A stretch of DNA of 39,822 nucleotides from Lysobacterales bacterium RIFOXYA1_FULL_69_10 (GCA_001830245.1 MIDV01000028.1:73275-113096); one strand, 5' to 3'. Shown: positions 25,548-34,650, counted from the first letter of the stretch. Notes: a model not told the origin generated them from the sequence alone. A program made the numbers and translations.

Positions 25548-26872
25548 GCCTCCATCCCCATTGCGGGCAACGGCGGCAGCAGCGACGGCCGACGATTGCC
25601 CGGCTTGGCCAGCAGCAGGTGGGCCACGCCGATGGAGCGCTCGCGAAAGCCGCCTTCGCAGTACGCCAGATAGAACAACCACATCCGGATGAAGCGCTCG
25701 TCGAATCCCTGCGCGCGAACCTCCGGGAGCATTGCCATGAAGCGGTTCCGCCACGCCTGCAGCGTCAGGGCGTACGAGCCGCCGAAATCCTCCAGGTGCG
25801 TCAGCGCCAGGTCGCTGGCGCGGGTCTTGGCCGCCAGCATCGCGTGGATCGATGGGATAAAGCTGCCGGGGAATACGTAGCGCTTGATGAAGTCGACCGA
25901 CGCCAGCGCCTGCTCGTAGCGGTGGTCCTCGATGGTGATCGCCTGCACCAGCGCCAGGCCGTCGGGCTCGAGCAGCTCGCCCAGCTTGCCGAAGTACGTG
26001 TCCAGGTAATCGGCGCCGATCGCCTCGATCATCTCGATCGACACCAGCTTGTCGTAGCGGCCGGTCAGGTCGCGGTAATCCTCCAGCAGCAGCGTGACGC
26101 GGTCCTGCAGGCCGGCCTCGGCGACGCGTCGCGAGGCCAGCGCATGCTGCTCGCGCGAGATCGTGGTGGTGGTGACGTGGCAGCCGTACTCGCGCGCGGC
26201 ATGCAGGGCGAACCCGCCCCAGCCGGTGCCGATCTCCACCACGCGGTCGCCGCGACTGAGGTCGAGCTTGCGGCAGATGCGGTCCAGCTTTCGCGTCGAG
26301 GCCGCCTCCAGCGTGTCGCCCGCGCCGGTGTCGGCGTCGCCCGCCCAGACCGCCGAGGAATACATGAGGTCCGGCGACAGGAACAGCGAAAACAGTTCGT
26401 TGCCCAGGTCGTAGTGCGCGGCGATGTTGCGGCGGCTGCCATCGCGCGTGTTGCGCCGCAAGCGGTGCCAGGCGCGCATCGCCCAGCCGCCCAGCCGCGC
26501 CGGACCCGATTCCATGCCGTCGAGCAGGTCGCGGTTACACACCAGCAACCGGACGAGGCGCACCAGTCCGTCGCCCGCCGCGCCGCCGCCGTCATCGCAT
26601 TGCCACCAGCCCTGGATGAAGGCCTCGCCCGCACCCACGCTGCCGTTGGCCGCCACCGCGCGGTAGAAGCGCATGTCGTGGACGTGGATGCGCACCTGCA
26701 ACGCGCCGTCGTCGACCTCGCCCAGCACCGCCTCGCCCAGCGGGTCGATCAGCGTCAACCGGCCGCCGCGCAAGGCACCCATCTTCGACAGCAGCTGCCC
26801 GCGCAGCCATCGGTCCACCGCCCCCGGCGCGGCGATGGAGGGTGGAGCGTCGCTACGCACACGTTCGTTCAT
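25544..26872 (-). CDS. cfa: Cyclopropane-fatty-acyl-phospholipid synthase
   Basis: SAM-dependent enzyme that adds a methylene bridge (or methyl group, in some branches) to unsaturated acyl chains of membrane phospholipids. The 442-aa product has an N-terminal lipid-binding domain and the methyltransferase core: NIAAHYDLGNELFSLFLSP, MYSSAVW, VVEIGTGWGGFALHAAREYG, VSIEMIEAIG, YVFPGSFIPSI and YLAYCEGGFRERSI. This is the branch found next to DUF1365 and FAD oxidase genes. The ATG overlaps the DUF1365 stop and the stop overlaps DUF2878. Confidence 0.93.
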   Translation of the reverse strand: MNERVRSDAPPSIAAPGAVDRWLRGQLLSKMGALRGGRLTLIDPLGEAVLGEVDDGALQVRIHVHDMRFYRAVAANGSVGAGEAFIQGWWQCDDGGGAAGDGLVRLVRLLVCNRDLLDGMESGPARLGGWAMRAWHRLRRNTRDGSRRNIAAHYDLGNELFSLFLSPDLMYSSAVWAGDADTGAGDTLEAASTRKLDRICRKLDLSRGDRVVEIGTGWGGFALHAAREYGCHVTTTTISREQHALASRRVAEAGLQDRVTLLLEDYRDLTGRYDKLVSIEMIEAIGADYLDTYFGKLGELLEPDGLALVQAITIEDHRYEQALASVDFIKRYVFPGSFIPSIHAMLAAKTRASDLALTHLEDFGGSYALTLQAWRNRFMAMLPEVRAQGFDERFIRMWLFYLAYCEGGFRERSIGVAHLLLAKPGNRRPSLLPPLPAMGMEA

Positions 26873-27642
26873 CGGGACTCCCGGAGTTTCGGATGGTCAT
26901 GCACGGGGTTGCCTTTCAGCCACAGGCGCAGTGCGTGCCAGTGGATCGCGCCCACGACCTGCAGCGTCATCAGCGGGTAGCCCCACAACACGCGTGCGAG
27001 TGCAGCGCGGTCCAACGGGCGACGGTGCAGTGCCAGCGAGGCGTCGAACTCGCCGCGCCCCTCGTCCGACACCTCCATGTGCACGTGCAGGGACTCGCCG
27101 GGCACGGTGAAGCGCCACGCGTACTCGCGGGCCATCGGCATGAAGGGCGAGACGTGGAAGGCCTTGGGGAAGCGCCACTCCAGCGCGCGGCCGTGCGGGC
27201 GCGCCTGCTCGACGGGCAGCACGTAGACGTGGCGCTCCTTCCATGGCGTGTTGGTGATCTCCGCGACGATGCAGTCCAGCCGGACGCCGTCGGCGTGGAA
27301 GCAGTAGTAGAAGCTGACCGGATTGAAGACGTGGCCGAAGTAGCGCAGGTGCGTCAGCAACCGGATCGGCCCCGCCGGGCGCCGGCCGATCGCGGCCTGG
27401 ACACGCTGGCGCACCGCGTCGTCCAGCGGCAGTTCCGGCGGGTCGAGATAGTCGCTGCGGCGGAACTCGCCCAGGTTGCGGCGCCCGACCGACCAGAGTC
27501 GGTGGCGGTCGAACAGCGTATCCAGCTCGGCCAGGTCGATGTACAGCTGCGCCATCGAGTACCCGAAAGCGTGCGCCTGCGGGGCATGGCGCCGGTGCCG
27601 GACCCGGCCCTCGTACACGGCGCTGGCGAGCGGAGCGGTCAC
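26869..27642 (-). CDS. DUF1365 family protein
   Basis: Cytoplasmic protein of 257 aa in the DUF1365 family, nearly always encoded beside an FAD amine oxidase and Cfa. Family landmarks: YEGRVRHRRHAPQAHAFGY at the start, LTHLRYFGHVFNPVSFYYCF in the middle, and FHVSPFMPMAREYAWRF. The biochemical activity is not known to me. The ATG overlaps the amine oxidase stop and the stop overlaps the Cfa start, so stoichiometric coupling is likely. Confidence 0.92.
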   Translation of the reverse strand: MTAPLASAVYEGRVRHRRHAPQAHAFGYSMAQLYIDLAELDTLFDRHRLWSVGRRNLGEFRRSDYLDPPELPLDDAVRQRVQAAIGRRPAGPIRLLTHLRYFGHVFNPVSFYYCFHADGVRLDCIVAEITNTPWKERHVYVLPVEQARPHGRALEWRFPKAFHVSPFMPMAREYAWRFTVPGESLHVHMEVSDEGRGEFDASLALHRRPLDRAALARVLWGYPLMTLQVVGAIHWHALRLWLKGNPVHDHPKLRESR

Positions 27643-28940
27643 GCCGGCACCGCATCGACTGCGCCGCGCGCGTCACGGTCGGATGCCCGCGGTTCCGCGC
27701 TCCACGGCACGCCCAGGGCCCCCGCCACCTCCACCGCGCTGCGCATGCCGTCCTCGTGGAATCCCCAGCCCCAGTACGCACCGGCGAACCACGTTCGCCG
27801 CCGGCCCTGGATCTCCGCCTTGCGCGCCTGCGCGGCAACCGACGCGTGCGAGTACAGCGGGTGGTGGTACTCCATGCGCCGCAACACGCGGGTCGGGTCG
27901 ATGGCGTCGGTGCGGTTGAGCGTGACCACCAGCGGCTCGGGCGCGTCCAGCCCCTGCAGCAGGTTCATGCAGTAGCTGACGGTGCAGGCCGCGGCGGGTT
28001 CGCGCGGCAGCAGCGCGTTCCACGCCGCCCACGCCTTGCGGTTGCGCGGCAGCAGGCGCGCATCGGTATGCAGCACGGTGTCGTTGGGCTGATAGCGCAT
28101 CGCACCGAGGATGTCGCGCTCGCGCGGGTCGGCATCGGCCAGCAGGCCCAGCGCCTGGTCGCTGTGGCAGGCGAGCACCGCGTGGTCGAAGCGCTCGCGG
28201 CCGATGATCGACTCGACCTCCACCCCGTCGGCATCACGGCGCACGCGATGCACCGGGCAGGCGATGCGCTCGTGCACGCGCCAGCCGGCGCGCATCGCTT
28301 CGATGTAACTCGAGGAACCGCCAACCACCACGCGCCATTCCGGCCGGCCCGACACCTGCAGCATCTGGTGGTTGGCCATGAACTGCACCAGGTATTTCGC
28401 CGGGAACGACAGGATGTCGTCGCATGACGACGACCACAGCGCCGAGGCCATCGGAACTAGGTGCTCCTCGCGGAAGGCCGCGCCATAGCGGTGCTCGCGC
28501 AGGTAGTCGCCCAGGCCGGGGCCGGGGCCGTCGTCGTCCAGCAAAGCGGGCGCCTCGCGGTAGAACCGGCGCAGGTCCAGCAGCATCCCCCAGAACCGCG
28601 TCGACACTAGGTTGCGTCGCTGGCAGAACAGCCCGTCCAGGTCGGTGGCGTTGTACTCCAGCCCGGTGGCCTCGTTGCGCACCGAGAAGCTCATGGTCGT
28701 CGGCTGCGAGGCCACGCCGAGTTCCGTGAACATCCGGGTGAGCAGCGGATAGTGAGTAGGGTTGAACACGATGAAGCCGGTGTCCACGCGGTACGGCCGG
28801 CCGTGGAGGTCCACATCGTGCGTGTGCGTGTGCCCGCCCAGGCGCGGCTCGGCTTCGAACAGGGTGACGTCGTGCCGGCGCGAGAGCAGCCACGCCGATG
28901 CCAGGCCGGCGATGCCGCTGCCGATGACCGCGATGCGCAT
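27639..28940 (-). CDS. FAD-dependent amine-oxidase-family protein
   Basis: Flavoprotein of 433 aa. The dinucleotide-binding motif AVIGSGIAGLASAWLL is at the N-terminus, followed by FEAEPRLGGHTHTHDV and VDTGFIVFNPTHYP. It belongs to the subgroup of NAD(P)/FAD oxidoreductases that travel with DUF1365 and Cfa. Members of this group have been linked to desaturation of methyl-branched fatty acids, which would make an acyl-chain substrate plausible here (inference). It starts 3 nt after the desaturase stop and overlaps DUF1365 by 4 nt. Confidence 0.92.
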   Translation of the reverse strand: MRIAVIGSGIAGLASAWLLSRRHDVTLFEAEPRLGGHTHTHDVDLHGRPYRVDTGFIVFNPTHYPLLTRMFTELGVASQPTTMSFSVRNEATGLEYNATDLDGLFCQRRNLVSTRFWGMLLDLRRFYREAPALLDDDGPGPGLGDYLREHRYGAAFREEHLVPMASALWSSSCDDILSFPAKYLVQFMANHQMLQVSGRPEWRVVVGGSSSYIEAMRAGWRVHERIACPVHRVRRDADGVEVESIIGRERFDHAVLACHSDQALGLLADADPRERDILGAMRYQPNDTVLHTDARLLPRNRKAWAAWNALLPREPAAACTVSYCMNLLQGLDAPEPLVVTLNRTDAIDPTRVLRRMEYHHPLYSHASVAAQARKAEIQGRRRTWFAGAYWGWGFHEDGMRSAVEVAGALGVPWSAEPRASDRDARGAVDAVPA

Positions 28941-28943
28941 CGC

Positions 28944-29969
28944 TCAGGCCCTCGCCTTGGCCAGTACCCACGCGGGGATCGGCTTGAGGTCGCGCACCAG
29001 GCCGAGCGCCGCCATCGCGCGCAGGCCGTACCAGGTGAGGTCGACCTCCCACCAGCGAAAGCCCTGGCGCACCGTGCCGGGGAAGAAGTGGTGGTTGTTG
29101 TGCCAGCCCTCGCCAAAGGTGATCAGCGCCAGCCACAGGTTGTTGCGGCTGTCGTCCTTCGTGTCGAACCGGCGCGACCCGTAGACGTGGGCCAGCGAGT
29201 TGATCGTGACCGTGGCGTGGAACAGCACCACGGTCGACACGACGAAGCCCCAGACCAGCATCTGCGGACCACTGGTGCCCAGCTGCGGCGCGGTGGATTC
29301 CAGCAGGACACCCACTCCGTACAGCGCGGCGGCGAGCAGCACCGGCACCAGCGTGTCGTAGCGGTCGAGCCAGCGCAGCTCGGGATACTTCGCCAGGTCC
29401 GGGATCCGCTCCCAGTGCGTGCGGAAGCCGCGCGGCGTCAGGAACCACAGCACGTGGCTGCGCCAGAATCCATGCACCGTCGGCGAATGGGGATCGAGCC
29501 CGGTCTCGGTGTGGCGGTGGTGGTTGCGGTGGTGCGCGGCCCACCACAGCGGCCCGCGCTGGACGCTGGACGCGCCGATCAGCGCGAACACGAACTGCAT
29601 CACGCGCGAGGTGCGGAAGGTCCGGTGCGAGAAGTAGCGATGGTAGAAGCCGGTCAGCGCGAACATCCGCACCGCGTACAGCGACACCGCCACGGCGACG
29701 GCGATGGGTGAGACGCCGACCCAGAACACCGCAAGGCACGCCAGGTGCAGGCCAATGAAGGGCACGGCGCGCAGCCAGTCGATGCGGTCCGCATCGGGCC
29801 CCTCGCCGACTTCACCGCTGGTGTCGAACCAGCGACGGATGCGGGCAAGCACGCCGGTCGACTTCGCGACTGACGCGGCCGGCGGCGTGCCTGTTTCGAA
29901 TCCAACGCCCAAGGAGGCGTCGGCGTCGGAGTCTTTCGGGGAGTTCGGCGGGGCTGCAGGCGAGTCCAT
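28944..29969 (-). CDS. Membrane fatty-acid desaturase (acyl-CoA delta-9 type)
   Basis: Di-iron membrane desaturase of 341 aa from the ATG at 29969 (ATG at 29996 is an alternative). Three histidine boxes are in order: HRYFSHRTF, HHRNHHRHTE and HNNHHFFPG. Transmembrane pairs lie before and after the second box. The type matches stearoyl-CoA/acyl-lipid delta-9 desaturases. It would supply the double bonds that the downstream Cfa acts on. About 88 bp separate it from the anti-sigma gene, and this gap contains a strong hairpin. Confidence 0.92.
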   Translation of the reverse strand: MDSPAAPPNSPKDSDADASLGVGFETGTPPAASVAKSTGVLARIRRWFDTSGEVGEGPDADRIDWLRAVPFIGLHLACLAVFWVGVSPIAVAVAVSLYAVRMFALTGFYHRYFSHRTFRTSRVMQFVFALIGASSVQRGPLWWAAHHRNHHRHTETGLDPHSPTVHGFWRSHVLWFLTPRGFRTHWERIPDLAKYPELRWLDRYDTLVPVLLAAALYGVGVLLESTAPQLGTSGPQMLVWGFVVSTVVLFHATVTINSLAHVYGSRRFDTKDDSRNNLWLALITFGEGWHNNHHFFPGTVRQGFRWWEVDLTWYGLRAMAALGLVRDLKPIPAWVLAKARA

Positions 29970-29998
29970 GCCTGCACATACGGACCGGCCATTCATCC

Positions 29999-30022
29999 GG
30001 ATGCAGGCCGATGCCTGCATCC
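29999..30022 (-). other. Hairpin between the regulatory pair and the lipid genes
   Basis: Perfect 9-bp inverted repeat (29999-30007 with 30014-30022) with a 6-nt loop, in the 88-bp gap between the anti-sigma stop and the desaturase start. No U-tract follows on the minus strand. It may separate expression of regulator and lipid genes by processing or stabilisation. Confidence 0.65.
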
Positions 30023-30057
30023 CGGACATCGGCACTGCCCGCAGGCAGCGCCCCGCC

Positions 30058-30840
30058 TCAGATCGTCTGGATGCTGCCCTGCGCGACGACCGGGCCGCTC
30101 GGCGCGGCATGCGGCATGCCCGCTTCCGGCTCCAGCGTGATCGCCAGCGTCGAACCGACCGCCAGGTGCGCACGCATCGCGTCCGGCACGTCCACCGTGT
30201 GCGCCCGCTCGTTGGACACGAAGCCCAGCGAAAGCGGCGCGCCGCCTTCGGGGATCAGCCACAGCTCACCCACGCGGCCACCTGGATCGGCCGGCGACGG
30301 CACCGGGGTCATCGTGACGGCGCCTGCACCGGCGTCGACCGCCGCCAGCCAGCCGGTCTGGCCGTCGTCGCGCGTGAGCACGACGACCGGTTTCGGCTGT
30401 TCGGATGGCGGCTCGACCGGCTCCGGCGCGACCACGACGGGCGGTGCGACCGGGGCGGGCTCCGGCATCGGGCGCAACACCGCAACGACCGCCAGCACGG
30501 CCGCGGTCGCCAGGGCGGCGGCCGTGGCACCGCGCCAGAACGACACGCGCTGCGTCAGCGGCGCACGCGCGCCTTCAACCGCCAGCCATCCCAAGCGCGT
30601 GCGCAGGCGCGGCCACAGGTGCGCGGGCACCGGCACGGGGGCGATCTCGGCGATCAGCGCGGCGAAGCGCTGCTCCCATGCAGTGACCAGGCCGGCGAAG
30701 GCGGGTTCGGCCGCGATCCGCGCCTCGCTGCGCCGGCGCTCGTCCGCCGGCTGTACGCCCAGCACGTACTCGGCCGCCTGCAGGTCGTCGCCCGGCGGGT
30801 CCTGGTCGAACTGTTCGAAATCGCGCTCGTGCATGTTCAT
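30058..30840 (-). CDS. Anti-sigma factor, RskA type
   Basis: Membrane-bound anti-sigma factor of 260 aa that should hold the upstream ECF sigma factor inactive. An N-terminal cytoplasmic sigma-binding region (AAEYVLGVQPADERRR) is followed by one transmembrane helix (ATAAALATAAVLAVVAVL). A Pro-rich linker and a periplasmic RskA C-terminal domain (GRVGELWLIPEGGAPLSLGF, LAITLEPEAG) come next. It is not the zinc/cupin ChrR type often linked to cfa-amine oxidase clusters. The ATG at 30840 overlaps the sigma stop. Release is likely by regulated proteolysis, as known for RskA (inference). Confidence 0.9.
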   Translation of the reverse strand: MNMHERDFEQFDQDPPGDDLQAAEYVLGVQPADERRRSEARIAAEPAFAGLVTAWEQRFAALIAEIAPVPVPAHLWPRLRTRLGWLAVEGARAPLTQRVSFWRGATAAALATAAVLAVVAVLRPMPEPAPVAPPVVVAPEPVEPPSEQPKPVVVLTRDDGQTGWLAAVDAGAGAVTMTPVPSPADPGGRVGELWLIPEGGAPLSLGFVSNERAHTVDVPDAMRAHLAVGSTLAITLEPEAGMPHAAPSGPVVAQGSIQTI

Positions 30841-31409
30841 TGCTCCAGGCACGCACGCAGCTGCATCAGGCCGCGCCTGATCCAGCTCTTGACGGAACCG
30901 ATCGGCGAGCCGATGCGGCGCGCCAGCTCTTCATACGTCGCGCCTTCGAAGAAGGCGGTACGGATCAGCGAGCGGCGGCGCGCTTCCAGTTGCTCCATGC
31001 AGTGCCCCAGGCGTGCGTTCTCGACGGCGGCCTCGGCTTCCGACACCGGCGAGGCGGTCGGGTCGGCCACGGTCTCGGCCAGTTCGATGGGCGCGGTCCG
31101 CGCGGCGGCCGGCGTGGCGCGCAGGCGGTCGATGGCCTTGTTGCGGGCGATCATGGCAAGCCACGTGATCGGGCTGGCGCGGCTGGCATCGAACTGCCCG
31201 GCCTTGCGCCAGACGGTCGCGTACACCTCCTGCAGCACGTCCTCGGCCTCGTCGCGGTCCGGCAGCACCCGTAGGCACACGCCGAACAGCTTGGCCGAGG
31301 TGGCGGTGTAGACCCGCTCGAACGCGCCGCGGTCGCCGCCGGCGACGGCGGCCAGCGCCTGCGCCAGGTCCGCGGTGGTGGTGCCCTGAACTGCCTGTGT
31401 CTCGCCCAT
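30837..31409 (-). CDS. ECF-type RNA polymerase sigma factor
   Basis: ECF (group IV) sigma factor of 190 aa. Region 2 is seen in FERVYTATSAKLFGVCLRVL and DEAEDVLQEVYATVWRKA (promoter melting and core binding); region 4 in AFFEGATYEELARRIG and GSVKSWIRRGLMQLR (helix-turn-helix). I start at MGETQAVQGT, with purine-rich sequence (GGGA) just upstream; frame further upstream is not sigma-like. First gene of the nine-gene operon and probably autoregulatory. I could not identify its promoter by eye. Confidence 0.93.
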   Translation of the reverse strand: MGETQAVQGTTTADLAQALAAVAGGDRGAFERVYTATSAKLFGVCLRVLPDRDEAEDVLQEVYATVWRKAGQFDASRASPITWLAMIARNKAIDRLRATPAAARTAPIELAETVADPTASPVSEAEAAVENARLGHCMEQLEARRRSLIRTAFFEGATYEELARRIGSPIGSVKSWIRRGLMQLRACLEQ

Positions 31410-31753
31410 TCCCGTCCTGGCCCCGGTTCCATTGCTGATCGCCGGCGAGTGTAGCCAAGACCGGCGCGTCGCGGTGGCCCGATGCGTCGTGCGGCGCGGC
31501 GTGCGCCCCAACAAGCCCGGTGGCAACTCGATGGACAGGTACGACACGCGCGAGTCCTTTACCTGGAGGTCAAGCGAGATACGCCAGGGCGCGATGGCCG
31601 GATTCATGCGTGCGGCAGCTGCGGGGTGGCCGCCGCGGCCGGTACGGAGCGCTTGAAGCGACGTGGTATCGGGGCTAACGTCGCTGCACCCACCGACCGG
31701 GCGACGCCTCTGCGTGTCGCCCGTTTACTTTTTACGGCCTTTGGAGTCATGCC
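31410..31753. other. Divergent intergenic region between the sigma operon and rnk
   Basis: No gene of its own is supported here. Toward rnk there is a TTGAAG / TAACGT pair with a 17-nt spacer (31653-31658 and 31676-31681), which may be a weak promoter, followed by a terminator-like hairpin. Toward the sigma operon, TACACT on the minus strand (in GGCTACACT, about 40 nt upstream) is a possible -10 without a good -35. Confidence 0.35.
31698..31734 (+). terminator. Terminator-like hairpin in the rnk leader
   Basis: Stem CGGGCGAC/GTCGCCCG (31698-31705 with 31716-31723), 10-nt loop, then TTTACTTTTTA. It lies 20 bp before the rnk start and no plus-strand gene precedes it, so it either attenuates rnk or ends a short leader RNA. 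The U-tract is interrupted, so strength is uncertain. Confidence 0.55.
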
Positions 31754-32170
31754 ATGCCTGCCGCCCCGTTGCCGTCCCTCGTGGTTTCGCGCCTGGATTT
31801 CGACCGCATCGAAGCACTGCTGGAGGCGCCCCTGCCCCCCGGCGTGGATACCGCCGGGCTGCGGGCCGAACTGGACCGCGCCGAGGTCCGTGAACCGGCC
31901 GACATGCCGCCGGACGTGATCACGATGAATTCCACGGCCCGCTTCAAGGACGAGGCCGATGGCACCGAGCATGAGATGACGCTGGTCTACCCGCGCGAGG
32001 CGGACGGCAGCGCCGGGCGTGTCTCGATCCTGGCACCGGTGGGCAGTGCACTGCTGGGCCTGCGCGTCGGCGACACCATCGAATGGCCGCTCCCCAGCGG
32101 CCGGAACGTGCGCCTGCGCGCGCTCTCGATCGCCTACCAGCCTGAAGCCGCCGGCGACCTGCACCGCTGA
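31754..32170 (+). CDS. rnk: Nucleoside diphosphate kinase regulator Rnk (GreA/GreB family)
   Basis: Small 138-aa protein of the Gre-factor family that binds RNA polymerase and is known as a regulator of nucleoside diphosphate kinase. A short N-terminal coiled part is followed by the FKBP-like C-terminal domain with ITMNSTARFKDE, EMTLVYPREAD and ISILAPVGSALLGLRVGDTI, including the GxxxxxGLRxGD turn typical of Rnk. GGAG lies 7 nt before the ATG. parC starts 56 bp downstream on the same strand. Confidence 0.92.
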   Translation: MPAAPLPSLVVSRLDFDRIEALLEAPLPPGVDTAGLRAELDRAEVREPADMPPDVITMNSTARFKDEADGTEHEMTLVYPREADGSAGRVSILAPVGSALLGLRVGDTIEWPLPSGRNVRLRALSIAYQPEAAGDLHR

Positions 32171-32226
32171 GCCACCGCCCCCGTCGCTAGAATCACGCGG
32201 CAACCGACCGGAATTCCCCGCACCCC

Positions 32227-34470
32227 ATGACCGACCCCGTACGACCCGCCTTCCACGGCTTCGAGACCATCCCGCTGCGCGAGTACGCCGAGCGCGCCTA
32301 CCTCGACTACTCGATGTACGTGGTGCTCGACCGCGCCCTGCCCTTCCTCGGCGACGGCCTCAAGCCCGTGCAGCGCCGCATCATCTACGCGATGAGCGAG
32401 CTGGGGCTCAACGCCACGGCCAAGCCCAAGAAGTCCGCGCGCACCATCGGCGACGTCATCGGCAAGTTCCACCCGCACGGGGACAGCGCCTGCTACGAGG
32501 CGATGGTGCTGATGGCGCAGCCGTTCTCGTACCGCTACCCGCTGGTCGAGGGCCAGGGCAACTTCGGCTCGTCGGATGACCCCAAGTCGTTCGCGGCGAT
32601 GCGCTACACCGAGTCGCGCCTGACGCCGATCGCCGAGGTGCTGCTGGGCGAGCTGGCACACGGCACGGTCGACTGGGACCCCAACTTCGACGGCACGCTG
32701 GAAGAGCCGTCGTGGATGCCGGCGCGGCTGCCGCACCTGCTGCTCAACGGCACTACGGGCATCGCCGTCGGCATGGCGACCGACGTCCCGCCGCACAACC
32801 TTAACGAGGTCGTCAGCGCCTGCGTGCGGCTGCTGGAGGACCCGGACGCGACCACCCGCGACCTGTGCGAGCACGTGCTCGGTCCCGACTACCCGACCGC
32901 CGCTGAGATCATCACCCCGCGCGCCGACCTGCTGCAGATGTACGAGACCGGCCACGGCAGCGTCCGCGCCCGGGCCATCTATGAAAAAGACGGCACCAAC
33001 ATCGTCATCACCGCGCTGCCGCACCAGGCCTCGCCGGGCAAGGTGATCGAACAGATCGCCAGCCAGATGCGGGCCAAGAAGCTGCCGTGGCTGGAGGACA
33101 TCCGCGACGAGTCCGACCACGCCAACCCGACCCGCATCGTGCTGGTGCCGCGCAGCAACCGCGTCGACATCGACCAGCTGATGGGCCACCTGTTCGCGAC
33201 CACCGACCTGGAGAAGAGCTACCGGGTCAACTTCAACGTGATCGGGCTGGACGGCCGCCCGCAGGTGAAGGGGCTCAAGGCGTTCCTGGCCGAGTGGCTG
33301 ACCTTCCGCAGCGACACCGTCACCCGGCGCCTGAAGCACCGGCTCGACAAGGTCGAGCGGCGCATGCACCTCCTGGAAGGCCTGCTGGTCGCCTTCCTCA
33401 ACCTGGACGAGGTCATCCGCATCATCCGCAGCGAGGACGAGCCGCGTCCGGTGCTGCAGGCGCGCTTCAAGCTGTCCGACGAGCAGGTCGACTACATCCT
33501 CGAGACCCGCCTGCGCCAGTTGGCGCGGCTGGAGGAGATGAAGATCCGCGGCGAGCAGGACGAGCTGGCCACCGAGCGGGACCGCCTGGTCGCCACGCTC
33601 GGCAGCAAGGCCAAGCTCAAGAAGCTGATCAAGGACGAACTGCTGGCCGATGCCAAGAAGTTCGGCGACGCGCGCCGATCGCCGCTGGTCGCGCGCGGCG
33701 CGGCGCAGGCGCTGAGCGAAACCGAGCTGGTGCCGAGCGAACCGATGACCGTGGTGCTCAGCGAAAAGGGCTGGGTGCGCGCGGCCAAGGGCGGCGACGT
33801 CGATGCCGCCGGCCTCAGCTACCGCGATGGCGATGCGCTGCTGGCGTTCGCACGCGCGCGCAGCACGCAGCAGGTGGCGTTCCTGGATTCGACCGGCCGC
33901 GCCTACTCGACCCTGGTGCACGGCCTGCCCTCGGCGCGCGGCAATGGCGAACCGTTGACCGGCCGCTTCTCGCCGGCACCGGGCGCGTCGTTCCAGGCCG
34001 TCGCCAGTGGCGAGCCCGGCACCCGCTTCGTCCTGGCCAGCAGCCACGGCTACGGCTTCGTGACCCGCTTCGAGAACCTGGTCGGCCGCAACAAGGCCGG
34101 CAAGGCGATGCTGTCGCTGACGCCGAACGCCAAGGTCGTGCAGCCCGCCCCCGTCGCCGACGTCGACACCGACCGCGTGGTGGTTGCGACCAGCGCCGGC
34201 CACCTGCTGGCCTTCCCGGTGGCGGAGCTGCCGGAACTCGACAAGGGCAAGGGCAACAAGCTGATCGACATCCCCAAGGCCAAGCTCGGCACCGAGCGCG
34301 TGGTGGCCGTGGCCGTGGTGTCGCCGGGCGCAACCCTGTCGGTGAAGTCGGGCGCGCGGACAATGACCCTGTCGTGGAAGGACCTGGATGCCTATGTCGG
34401 CAGCCGCGCGACGCGCGGCGGGCTGTTGCCGAGGGGATGGCAGAAGGTGGAAGGGCTTGGTGTCGAATGA
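32227..34470 (+). CDS. parC: DNA topoisomerase IV subunit A (ParC)
   Basis: DNA-cleaving subunit of topoisomerase IV, which unlinks replicated chromosomes with ParE. The 747-aa product carries the catalytic Tyr127 ([10 protein letters not shown]) and the quinolone-determining region [12 protein letters not shown], with Ser87 and Glu91 in wild-type form. A C-terminal beta-pinwheel DNA-wrapping domain follows. It ends in [10 protein letters not shown]. Curiously, a second copy of the last codons, RQKVEGLTVE plus stop, lies 98 bp further on. parE is not in the window. Confidence 0.97.
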   Translation: MTDPVRPAFHGFETIPLREYAERAYLDYSMYVVLDRALPFLGDGLKPVQRRIIYAMSELGLNATAKPKKSARTIGDVIGKFHPHGDSACYEAMVLMAQPFSYRYPLVEGQGNFGSSDDPKSFAAMRYTESRLTPIAEVLLGELAHGTVDWDPNFDGTLEEPSWMPARLPHLLLNGTTGIAVGMATDVPPHNLNEVVSACVRLLEDPDATTRDLCEHVLGPDYPTAAEIITPRADLLQMYETGHGSVRARAIYEKDGTNIVITALPHQASPGKVIEQIASQMRAKKLPWLEDIRDESDHANPTRIVLVPRSNRVDIDQLMGHLFATTDLEKSYRVNFNVIGLDGRPQVKGLKAFLAEWLTFRSDTVTRRLKHRLDKVERRMHLLEGLLVAFLNLDEVIRIIRSEDEPRPVLQARFKLSDEQVDYILETRLRQLARLEEMKIRGEQDELATERDRLVATLGSKAKLKKLIKDELLADAKKFGDARRSPLVARGAAQALSETELVPSEPMTVVLSEKGWVRAAKGGDVDAAGLSYRDGDALLAFARARSTQQVAFLDSTGRAYSTLVHGLPSARGNGEPLTGRFSPAPGASFQAVASGEPGTRFVLASSHGYGFVTRFENLVGRNKAGKAMLSLTPNAKVVQPAPVADVDTDRVVVATSAGHLLAFPVAELPELDKGKGNKLIDIPKAKLGTERVVAVAVVSPGATLSVKSGARTMTLSWKDLDAYVGSRATRGGLLPRGWQKVEGLGVE

Positions 34471-34568
34471 GAAGCGCGTGGCTTCGCGCGCGGCGGCGCG
34501 TTGGACATACTCCGCAAGCGGAGTGCTTCCCTGCGCGGCAGAAAGTGGAGGGCCTGACCGTCGAATGA
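34439..34568 (+). repeat. Diverged duplicate of the parC 3' end
   Basis: Copy 1 (34439-34470) is the true parC end. Copy 2 (34537-34568) lies exactly 98 bp downstream and matches at 25 of 32 positions. In the reading frame the differences are almost all third-codon changes, so copy 2 still reads QKVEGLTVE-stop. Copy 2 has no gene body and is in another frame relative to parC. The 66 bp between them contain a small palindrome (ACTCCGCAAGCGGAGT). Confidence 0.75.
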
Positions 34569-34650
34569 CGGCAGGAGACTTCGCGAAGCTTCGCACCTAC
34601 ACGGGAATGCCCAATTCGCGGGACTACAAGCAGGAGGCCGAGACCACGCC

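Noticed and set aside
32134-34596. A minus-strand frame of 820 codons antisense to parC
   Set aside because: The composition is typical of a codon shadow and the opposite strand is an intact ParC.
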